Of a stretch of 64,000 nt of DNA, positions 57,851-64,000 are shown one piece after another. Source of the DNA: Emticicia sp031378345 (lineage in GTDB: Bacteria > Bacteroidota > Bacteroidia > Cytophagales > Spirosomataceae); assembly GCA_031378345.1 (NCBI GenBank), contig JANNDY010000105.1, positions 1 through 64,000 of the forward strand, written 5' to 3'. Both the position numbers and the translations under genes were made by a program. Numbering within the stretch: the first letter of the stretch is position 1; each line of letters starts with the position of its first letter. A model generated the notes under the pieces. It had not been told where the DNA came from. It worked only from the letters and a program-made list of their open reading frames with translations, and searched no databases.

Positions 57851-58297
57851 TTACTTCATCGAAACTGCCTTCTTTGGCTCTTCAGTTTCTAAGGTATTAT
57901 TATTGTATTTTGAAGGGCATTTTAGCAAAATTTGTTCCGCTTTGAAACATTTATTTGCCAAATCCATTTTACCAACGACTACCACTTTTTCAGATTTATC
58001 CAAATCGGCTGGTTTTGGTTGGTTATAAACAACTTTCGACTCAAAGTTTAATGAATCGACCATTACAAATTCAAAACGATTGGGGTCAACCGAAGGCTCG
58101 TAAACCATTCCTACAAAACTTCCTGAAGCATCTTTTTTCAAAGTACCTACTACGTGCATTGATTTGGTGCTGCCTTCTTTGGCAACTTGCTCGGCTTCAC
58201 CGAAACCAACATAAGTGCTGGCATCTCCGACAGTCGAAATGATAATTGCAACCGCAATGGCGATAACGCCAAGAGCAATAATATGTGATTTTTTCAT
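57851..58297 (-). CDS. ccmE: Cytochrome c maturation heme chaperone CcmE, Cys type
   Basis: A 148-residue periplasmic heme chaperone with one N-terminal membrane helix (HIIALGVIAIAVAIIISTVG) and an OB-fold core (SMHVVGTLKKDASG; EKVVVVGKMDLANKCFKAEQ). The heme-attachment site reads LLKCPSKY: Cys127 and Tyr131 instead of the usual His in HxxxY. This is the CxxxY variant. The operon order is ccmB, ccmC, ccmD, ccmE, DCC; ccmA and ccmF/H are not in the window. Confidence 0.9.
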   Translation of the reverse strand: MKKSHIIALGVIAIAVAIIISTVGDASTYVGFGEAEQVAKEGSTKSMHVVGTLKKDASGSFVGMVYEPSVDPNRFEFVMVDSLNFESKVVYNQPKPADLDKSEKVVVVGKMDLANKCFKAEQILLKCPSKYNNNTLETEEPKKAVSMK

Positions 58298-58301
58298 AGT
58301 T

Positions 58302-58505
58302 TTATAAATTCTTCTCTATCTTACTTATCTTTCTATCTAACAAAACTAAATAGGTAATAATTCCTATAAATACGATGGCGATTACGGCAACAACTACCCA
58401 AATTTTACCATCGGCACGCATTTGGTCGGCCATTTGTACTTCTTCCTGAGCAAACAAATTGAATGAAGTAAGAAGCAAAACTAAAAACGATATTATTTTT
58501 TTCAT
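58302..58505 (-). CDS. CcmD-family small membrane protein
   Basis: A 67-residue protein with signal peptide MKKIISFLVLLLTSFNLFAQ, one membrane helix (IWVVVAVIAIVFIGIITYLVL) and the end DRKISKIEKNL. Its size, topology and place between ccmC and ccmE fit the CcmD role of releasing holo-CcmE from CcmABC. Confidence 0.75.
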   Translation of the reverse strand: MKKIISFLVLLLTSFNLFAQEEVQMADQMRADGKIWVVVAVIAIVFIGIITYLVLLDRKISKIEKNL

Positions 58506-58537
58506 TATTATTGAAATTTAACGGATAAAACAAAGGT

Positions 58538-59197
58538 TTAATTTGAACTTAATCGTTCGATAATGCGTAAGCGGATGCGTAAACTCGTAATCCAAACGCC
58601 CAAGAGCGTCCAACCGATAACGGCTGGGTAAAAAACCATTCTCATTCCATTGTCCATGTCATATTTTCCGAAAGCTGGGTTGCCGCCATTTCCTGGGTGG
58701 AGCGAATCGGTAAGTCTTGGTAAAATCCAAACCAATGGAATGAATGTTGCGAATGCAAAAATATTATAAATAGCTGATAATCTGGCTCTTCGTTGTTCAT
58801 CTTCAAACGAACTTCTCAAAATAAAATAAGAAGAATATATCAAAAGACCAACTTCAACTGCAATAATTTTCGGGTCTTTCGGAAGCCAATCGCCCCAAGT
58901 ATATTGTCCCCAAAGCGAGCCAGTCATAAAGCCCAAAATACCAAAAAATATAGCAACATTGGCAAATTCGACCGCATATTCATCATCTTGAATGTTTCCA
59001 TTGCGTAAATATTTAATCGAAAACCACATCGAAGCCGTCATTAATGTCATCATTCCAAACCACAGCGGTACGTGGAAATATACGTTACGAATAGTTTCGT
59101 TCAAGACAAACTGGCGTGGTACAGTACCGACCAGCCCTTGAATAATTGTGTAGAGAAGTATGACTACACACAAAATTTTCCACCAAGTTTTTTTCAT
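58538..59197 (-). CDS. ccmC: Heme-handling protein CcmC
   Basis: A 219-residue membrane protein with six helices. The heme-handling tryptophan-rich loop reads SLWGQYTWGDWLPKDPK, and conserved His occur in YFHVPLWFGM and DSLHPGN. CcmC loads heme onto CcmE. It follows ccmB, separated by a palindromic repeat. Confidence 0.92.
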   Translation of the reverse strand: MKKTWWKILCVVILLYTIIQGLVGTVPRQFVLNETIRNVYFHVPLWFGMMTLMTASMWFSIKYLRNGNIQDDEYAVEFANVAIFFGILGFMTGSLWGQYTWGDWLPKDPKIIAVEVGLLIYSSYFILRSSFEDEQRRARLSAIYNIFAFATFIPLVWILPRLTDSLHPGNGGNPAFGKYDMDNGMRMVFYPAVIGWTLLGVWITSLRIRLRIIERLSSN

Positions 59198-59207
59198 AAA
59201 ATATAAA

Positions 59208-59266
59208 AGCCCCTCGCCCCAGAGGAAGTTTTTTTTCTCTATTCCCCCTCTGGGGGTAAGGGGGCT
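59208..59266. repeat. GC-rich palindromic repeat overlapping the ccmB stop codon
   Basis: In the ccmB direction: TAGCCCCCTTACCCCCAGAG, then the inverse arm CCTCTGGGGCGAGGGGCT. The first triplet is the ccmB stop. The hairpin in the ccmB-ccmC gap could reduce read-through or protect the upstream mRNA. Confidence 0.75.
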
Positions 59267-59927
59267 AGCTCCTCCACAAAAAAGGAAAGAGTAAATAACT
59301 AATTGTTATAACAATGGCATCAATTGCCAGTAAAATCAAAATTTCGTCGTAGCTGGTGTTCCATTCTAAGCCATCCATTGCATTTTTTGAGAGCCTAATG
59401 AGCATCGAAAGCATTGGCAAAATGATTGGAAAACTCAAAACTGCCATCAAAGTTGAGGTATTTTCTGCTTTTGAAGCAATTCCAGCAACCATAGTTAGTG
59501 TCGAAGAAAAACCAATTGCTCCGAGCATGACCGCTGTCAGATACATCAATAAATTCTGTACAGGATTTCCTAAAAAAACAATATAAATAAACAAACCAAT
59601 GAGCGAAAGTACCAGTAACAACACAATATTATAAATGATTTTTGAGAGAATAATGCCTTGCGGACTTGCCAGCGTATAATAATACAATTGTCGGCCTGCT
59701 CGCTCTTGTGTAAAACTCTTAGTGATTGAATTGACGGCGGCAAAGAGCAAAATTATCCAAAGAAGCGTGTTCCAAGTGATAGGTTCAAGGCCTTTAACTT
59801 TCAGTGCAAAACTGATGTAGCAGACAAAAACAGTACTGACGATATAAAGAATCATCCCATTGAGAGCATAGCGTTGTCGCCATTCGAGCCTGATTTCTTT
59901 TTCGATAAGTGCTTTGATTTCTTGCAT
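59265..59927 (-). CDS. ccmB: Heme exporter subunit CcmB
   Basis: A 220-residue ABC permease with six helices: N-terminal EIKALIEKEIRLEWRQRYAL, NSITKSFTQERAGRQLYYYT, ILSKIIYNIVLLLVLSLIG and ISYLLFPFLW at the end. With CcmA it powers release of holo-CcmE. ccmA is not adjacent. Confidence 0.92.
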   Translation of the reverse strand: MQEIKALIEKEIRLEWRQRYALNGMILYIVSTVFVCYISFALKVKGLEPITWNTLLWIILLFAAVNSITKSFTQERAGRQLYYYTLASPQGIILSKIIYNIVLLLVLSLIGLFIYIVFLGNPVQNLLMYLTAVMLGAIGFSSTLTMVAGIASKAENTSTLMAVLSFPIILPMLSMLIRLSKNAMDGLEWNTSYDEILILLAIDAIVITISYLLFPFLWRS

Positions 59928-60088
59928 TTTTATTGTGGAGCGATTCTCCAGAATCGTTCATATGCACAAAGATACTACTCAAAAAATTAGAATTTTTATG
60001 ATATTGATTCTTTTTCTATAATTCTTCTTGATTTTTCCTCCGTATAATACCTGACGAAAATCATTTTTTATTTTAGAACCAAAAAGAC

Positions 60089-60096
60089 TATTTTTG
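60089..60096 (+). promoter_or_regulatory. feoA promoter -7 element
   Basis: TATTTTTG fits TAnnTTTG, 35 bases before the feoA start. No obvious -33 box or iron-box palindrome. Confidence 0.4.
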
Positions 60097-60130
60097 CGTT
60101 TATTTGAAATCAGTCTAAATAAAATATAAC

Positions 60131-60358
60131 GTGCAAGCCGAAAAAACTGTTGCCGATTTAAAGATAGGGGAAAGAGGAATTATCAATGATTTCAAAGATG
60201 CTGCCATGTCATTAAAGTTGCTCGAAATGGGTTGCTTGCCCGATACCGAAGTAATGTTAGATTTTATTGCACCTTTGGGCTGCCCCGTTGGAATTACGGT
60301 GGCAGGTTATCATCTTTCGCTCAGAAAAAGAGAAGCGGCAACAATTGTGCTGAAATAA
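60131..60358 (+). CDS. feoA: Ferrous iron transport protein FeoA
   Basis: A 75-residue SH3-like protein: TVADLKIGERGIINDF, LKLLEMGCLPDTEVMLDF, HLSLRKREAATIVL. It starts with GTG at 60131, as no ATG fits. It is the cytoplasmic partner of FeoB, whose gene follows after 130 bases of repeat-rich DNA. Confidence 0.93.
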   Translation: MQAEKTVADLKIGERGIINDFKDAAMSLKLLEMGCLPDTEVMLDFIAPLGCPVGITVAGYHLSLRKREAATIVLK

Positions 60359-60366
60359 ACTTCGGT

Positions 60367-60472
60367 GGTCGGCTGGGCGGCACGCCGCTTTCGACAATCG
60401 GCATTTTTTATTTTCCGTAAATATAAATTAAAATCAAAAGAAGCCGAAAGCTGACCGCCGAAAGCCGATAGC
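60367..60472. repeat. GC-rich inverted repeats between feoA and feoB
   Basis: Left part GGTCGGCTGGGCGGCACGCC and CGCTTTCGACAATCGGC (60367-60402), right part GCCGAAAGCTGACCGCC and GAAAGCCGATAGC (60443-60472), imperfect inverses. Similar wording lies after argB (48771-48796). Confidence 0.6.
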
Positions 60473-60488
60473 AAAATATCATTCATTT

Positions 60489-62597
60489 GTGAAGAATAAA
60501 CAAGTTGTAGCTCTTCTCGGCAATCCAAATTCTGGAAAATCATCGCTTTTTAACCAGCTTACAGGTTTGCGTCAAAAAATTGGCAATTTTCCGGGAGTTA
60601 CTGTTGATAAAAAAACTGGATTTTGTAGCTTGGGTGGTGGAATGGACATCGAAATTTTGGATTTGCCCGGCACTTATAGTATTTATCCAAATTCGCTTGA
60701 TGAGCAAGTTGTGCTGGAGGTTTTGGCAAATCCACAAAACCCAGATTATCCCGATTTGGCAGTTGTGGTTGCTGATGCCTCAAATTTGAAGCGAAATATG
60801 CTACTTTTTGAGCAAATCAGCGACTTGGGCGTTCCCGCAATTCTGGCTTTAAATATGCTCGATGTTGCCGAAGAATCTGGTATTTCTATCAATTCGGGCA
60901 AACTTTCAAAGATTTTGGGTATTCCTGTGGTCGAACTCAATGCCCGAGAAGGCATCGGAATCGAAGGTTTGAAACACACGATTTTTAATCAACTTCAACA
61001 CAAAAAAACACATATCAATCCCCCTGTTTTTGATAATAAATCAGAAAAAATCTACGAAGAAGTAAAGTCAAAATTTGGTGTTGAAAACAAATATTTGGCT
61101 CTTCAATATGCTGCACAAGCTCAAAAATTAATGTTTTTGGGAGAAAGTGAGCAGAAAGATTTGGAGAATATTGTAAAAAAATACGACTTCAATGCCGATA
61201 AGTTTCAATCTGCCGAAACCATTGCTCGCTACAAAGATATTAGTGCAACACTTACCGAAGTCATTCATGAAGAAGGCATAAAAAAAGAAACAATTACAGA
61301 AAAAATTGATAAAATTTTGCTTCATAAAATATGGGGTTACGTCATTTTTCTAAGTATTTTGTTTTTGATTTTTCAGTCAGTTTTTACCATTGCCGAAGCT
61401 CCAATGGACTGGATTGACCAAGGAATTGCTTTTGTAAATCAATTTTTGAAAACGCAACTACCTCATGGTCAGCTTGTTAGCCTTTTGACCGATGGATTAA
61501 TTGCAGGAATCGGCGGCGTTTTAATTTTCATTCCACAAATCGCTTTTTTGTTTGCGTTCATTTCAATTCTGGAAGAATCGGGATACATGGCACGTGTAGT
61601 TGTGCTGATGGATAGACTTATCAGGCACTTTGGCATGAGCGGAAAATCGGTTGTGCCGTTGATTTCGAGCATGGCGTGTGCAGTGCCTGCCATAATGTCG
61701 GCACGTACGATTGGCTCTTGGAAAGATAGGTTGATTACGATAATGGTTACGCCCTTGATGAGTTGTGCGGCAAGGCTGCCAATTTACACGATTTTGATAG
61801 CTTTGGTAGTTCCTGAAACAAAAGTTTTAGGCTTTTTCAATATGCAAGGCGTTGCTCTAATGGGACTTTATTTGCTGGGTTTTTTCTCGGCATTATTGGC
61901 AGGTTGGTTGATGAAATTTATGCTAAAATCAAGCGAAAGAAGTTATTTTATCATGGAACTTCCGACCTACAAAAAACCCCGTTGGAAACAAGTAGGTTTT
62001 ATGATTTTAGAAAAAGTGAAAACCTTTGTTTTTGAGGCGGGAAAAGTCATTATTGCTATCTCGATTGTACTTTGGGTTTTGGCATCTTATGGACCGGGCG
62101 ATAAAATGCAAAACGCTGAAAATCAAGTAGTTAAAGAGAATAGTTCACTCGAAAAAGCTAAATTAGATTCAAAAATAGCCTCAGTTCGTTTAGAAAATTC
62201 GTATGCAGGGCATTTCGGAAAATTCATCGAACCTGCCATCAAACCTTTAGGTTATGATTGGAAAATCGGTATTGCTCTTATCACATCGTTTGCTGCACGA
62301 GAGGTTTTTGTCGGTACGGTTTCAACGATTTATAGCATCGGGGCAGATGCCGAAAATGAAACTACCATTAAGGAGCGTCTTCGCAATGAAGTAAATACTG
62401 AAACTGGAAAGCCAACGTTCTCGATAGCTACATCATTTTCACTCTTGATATTTTATGTTTTTGCCATGATGTGCATGAGTACGTTAGCAGTAGTTTACAG
62501 AGAAACAAAAGGCTGGAAATGGCCCATTATTCAGTTGATTTATATGTCAGTTTTGGCGTATGTGTCGGCTTTTGTGGTTTATCAGGTTTTGAGTTGA
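60489..62597 (+). CDS. feoB: Ferrous iron transporter FeoB
   Basis: A 702-residue iron(II) transporter. The N-terminal G domain has G1 GNPNSGKSS (residues 11-19), G3 LDLPGTYS and G4 LNMLD; then a helical spacer and the membrane core with Gate motifs (GIGGVLIFIPQIAFLFAFIS; CAVPAIMSARTI; ITSFAAREVFVGTVSTIYSI). The start is GTG at 60489. With feoA it imports ferrous iron; a heme-rich lifestyle (Ccm system) fits. Confidence 0.95.
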   Translation: MKNKQVVALLGNPNSGKSSLFNQLTGLRQKIGNFPGVTVDKKTGFCSLGGGMDIEILDLPGTYSIYPNSLDEQVVLEVLANPQNPDYPDLAVVVADASNLKRNMLLFEQISDLGVPAILALNMLDVAEESGISINSGKLSKILGIPVVELNAREGIGIEGLKHTIFNQLQHKKTHINPPVFDNKSEKIYEEVKSKFGVENKYLALQYAAQAQKLMFLGESEQKDLENIVKKYDFNADKFQSAETIARYKDISATLTEVIHEEGIKKETITEKIDKILLHKIWGYVIFLSILFLIFQSVFTIAEAPMDWIDQGIAFVNQFLKTQLPHGQLVSLLTDGLIAGIGGVLIFIPQIAFLFAFISILEESGYMARVVVLMDRLIRHFGMSGKSVVPLISSMACAVPAIMSARTIGSWKDRLITIMVTPLMSCAARLPIYTILIALVVPETKVLGFFNMQGVALMGLYLLGFFSALLAGWLMKFMLKSSERSYFIMELPTYKKPRWKQVGFMILEKVKTFVFEAGKVIIAISIVLWVLASYGPGDKMQNAENQVVKENSSLEKAKLDSKIASVRLENSYAGHFGKFIEPAIKPLGYDWKIGIALITSFAAREVFVGTVSTIYSIGADAENETTIKERLRNEVNTETGKPTFSIATSFSLLIFYVFAMMCMSTLAVVYRETKGWKWPIIQLIYMSVLAYVSAFVVYQVLS

Positions 62598-62707
62598 ACA
62601 ATAGATTTAAGACAATAGACAAGAGATTCGAGAATTTTATCGCAAAAAGAAACACTATTTTTGTTACATAGATATTTTTCAGCACCAATGCTTTTTATTC
62701 ATTCTAA

Positions 62708-62719
62708 CATTCACTCATT
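62708..62719 (+). repeat. CATTCACTCATT leader motif before the GroES-like gene
   Basis: The exact 12-base motif found before pssA, argB and the deacylase gene, here 21 bases before the ATG and in the sense direction. Confidence 0.6.
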
Positions 62720-62740
62720 GTATCATTCAAGATTAGTTTT

Positions 62741-63118
62741 ATGCTCGGCGTAACATCAGATAATAAATTGAAAAGATTAATCGTAGTTGGCGATAAAGTT
62801 TTGGTGAAACCGAAAAACCCTTCGGACAAAACCAATTCAGGGCTTTATTTGCCACCAACTGTTACCGAAAAAGAAGAAGTTCAAAGTGGTTATATCATAA
62901 AAGTTGGGCCGGGTTATCCTTTGCCTAATCAAACCGAAGATGAGCCTTGGAAAGAAAGCGAAGAAAAAGTAAAATATATGCCGCTGCAAGCCCAAGAAGG
63001 CGATTTGGCAATTTATCTGCAACGCCATGCCATTGAAGTACAATACGAAGGCGAAAAATATGTCATTTTACCACAGGCTTCGATATTGATGTTGGAGCGA
63101 TTTGAAGATTTGATGTAA
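62741..63118 (+). CDS. GroES-like co-chaperonin, solitary
   Basis: A 125-residue chaperonin-10-fold protein: VVGDKVLVKPKNPSDKTNSG, LYLPPTVTEKEEVQSGYIIK, VGPGYPLP, and the end EGEKYVILPQASILMLER. It is longer than standard GroES (about 95) because of a ~25-residue insertion (TEDEPWKESEEKVKYMPL). No groEL is adjacent. Such solitary paralogues are common in Bacteroidota; whether it caps GroEL is unknown. Confidence 0.85.
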   Translation: MLGVTSDNKLKRLIVVGDKVLVKPKNPSDKTNSGLYLPPTVTEKEEVQSGYIIKVGPGYPLPNQTEDEPWKESEEKVKYMPLQAQEGDLAIYLQRHAIEVQYEGEKYVILPQASILMLERFEDLM

Positions 63119-63166
63119 TCTTTAGAAAATAAAAGTAAAGAAATGTAGTTATTCCTTCATAAAAAT

Positions 63167-63970
63167 ATGATTATGAAGACTTACTTGATTTTGCTTTTAC
63201 TTTTTTTTGCTTTCAACAACTCACAAAGTCAAAGTATCAATCCTTTAGGAAAGACTGTTGAAACACGCTTCAAACTACCTTCTGGTTATCAAAGAATTGA
63301 TGTTCAAAATGATTCCTTTGGAGCATTTCTTCGTAGTTTTCCTTTGAAAAATGACAAATCTAAAGTCTATTTTTATAACGGAGAAGAAAAAACTAAAGCT
63401 CAGCAAGTAGCAGTTTTGGATATTGACCGAGGCACACAAGACCTACAACAATGTGCCGATGCAGTGATGCGTTTACGAAGTGAATATTTGTACGCTCAAA
63501 AGCAATTTTTGGCTATTTCTTTCAAAACTTTTAATGGAGTAGCCATGACTTATGATAAGTATAAAAATGGCTATCGTATTACTAATCAAGGCTTTATAAA
63601 ATCAAAATCACCAGATAATAGCAAAGCTGGATTCAGGAAATACCAAGATATGGTATTTATGTATGCCAATACTTATACGCTTGAAAAAGAGATGAAAGCT
63701 GTAAAAAACTTGTCAGATTTAGAGTTGGGCGATGTTTTTATTGTCTCAAATCCAAAGAGTTATGGACACGCCATGATTGTAATGGATGTAGCCAGAAATC
63801 CACAAACCCAAGACAAAATTTTTCTTTTGGCTCAAAGTTATATGCCTGCCCAAGATATTCACATTGTCAAAAATCCAAAAGGTGGAGCATGGTATAGTTT
63901 AAAAGATTTAATGACTCAACTTTACACGCCAGAATGGACTTTTCCCCTAAATTCTCTGCATAGATTTTAA
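63167..63970 (+). CDS. DUF4846 exported protein
   Basis: A 267-residue exported protein; signal peptide KTYLILLLLFFAFNNSQSQS. The family pattern is clear: RFKLPSGYQRIDVQNDSFGAFLRSFPL, QCADAVMRLRSEYLY, LGDVFIVSNPKSYGHAMIVMD, LLAQSYMPAQDIHIVKNP. The HAMIV and late conserved stretch recall NlpC/P60-like cysteine-hydrolase folds, but no catalytic Cys is evident. The ATG two codons later (63173) is an equally likely start. Confidence 0.85.
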   Translation: MIMKTYLILLLLFFAFNNSQSQSINPLGKTVETRFKLPSGYQRIDVQNDSFGAFLRSFPLKNDKSKVYFYNGEEKTKAQQVAVLDIDRGTQDLQQCADAVMRLRSEYLYAQKQFLAISFKTFNGVAMTYDKYKNGYRITNQGFIKSKSPDNSKAGFRKYQDMVFMYANTYTLEKEMKAVKNLSDLELGDVFIVSNPKSYGHAMIVMDVARNPQTQDKIFLLAQSYMPAQDIHIVKNPKGGAWYSLKDLMTQLYTPEWTFPLNSLHRF

Positions 63971-64000
63971 GTGTGTTCTGCTTTATGTTTGACATTAACG

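Noticed and set aside
60359..60488. A feoC-like gene between feoA and feoB
   Set aside because: The gap holds only inverted repeats; no frame has a helix-turn-helix or Cys cluster.

Overview
The window comes from an AT-rich Bacteroidota genome, most likely an aerobic Cytophagales-type bacterium. Several things point there: a gliding/type IX style C-terminal sorting domain on a secreted lipase, a TonB-dependent receptor paired with a DUF4249 lipoprotein, the rpmG-DUF4295 pair, a Cys-type CcmE, near absence of Shine-Dalgarno sequences, and many Bacteroidota promoters (TTG, about 19 bases, TAnnTTTG). It is ordinary chromosome rather than phage or plasmid: one tRNA gene (His), no rRNA and no CRISPR array.

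Layout. 1-7 kb: a truncated TPR gene meeting an unknown partial gene, then three secreted repeat proteins. 7-11 kb: DUF4249 lipoprotein and TonB receptor, a decayed gene, DUF4295 and ribosomal protein L33. 11.7-18.4 kb: sigma-54, aspartate-semialdehyde dehydrogenase, a TIR protein behind a secreted lipase, and 5-formyl-THF cyclo-ligase. 18.5-23.5 kb: a fatty-acid beta-oxidation operon with a two-operator promoter, interrupted by a GxxExxY cassette. 23.6-31.5 kb: RluA-type pseudouridine synthase, helix-hairpin-helix outer-membrane protein, a heme-binding sugar dehydrogenase-like protein with a sugar epimerase, and a TonB/TPR protein. 31.5-35.4 kb: tRNA-His with a decayed copy, recG, and a small island with a toxin-antitoxin-like pair. 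35.4-46.5 kb: Kbp-like LysM protein, PurS, phosphatidylserine synthase, MBL hydrolase, RsmI-like methylase, SelD, CocE hydrolase, OxyR and subtilisin. 46.6-57.4 kb: cystathionine synthase/lyase, arginine genes, Kdo transferase, a NACHT-pentapeptide protein and PcrA/UvrD helicase. 57.4-64 kb: cytochrome c maturation (ccmBCDE), FeoAB, a lone GroES-like protein and DUF4846.

The most unusual theme is invasion of genes by short dispersed repeats. A GC-rich palindromic family (TAACCCC...GGGGAG) sits at stop codons (rpmG, thiolase, ccmB), before asd, and in frame inside the cystathionine synthase gene. Other repeats lie in frame inside fthC-like, waaA, and two signal peptides. A CACTAAG-type repeat flanks the GxxExxY gene as 39-base inverted ends and also builds the signal sequence of the helix-hairpin-helix protein. 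This resembles the Rickettsia palindromic elements in behaviour. A second theme is integration at gene ends: the toxin-antitoxin-like pair lies between two 80-base versions of the recG 3' end that differ mainly at synonymous sites.

Likely immunity or stress genes are a TIR protein, a NACHT protein, the toxin-antitoxin-like pair and a classical two-cysteine OxyR. All functions are inferred from sequence reading alone; no database search was run.
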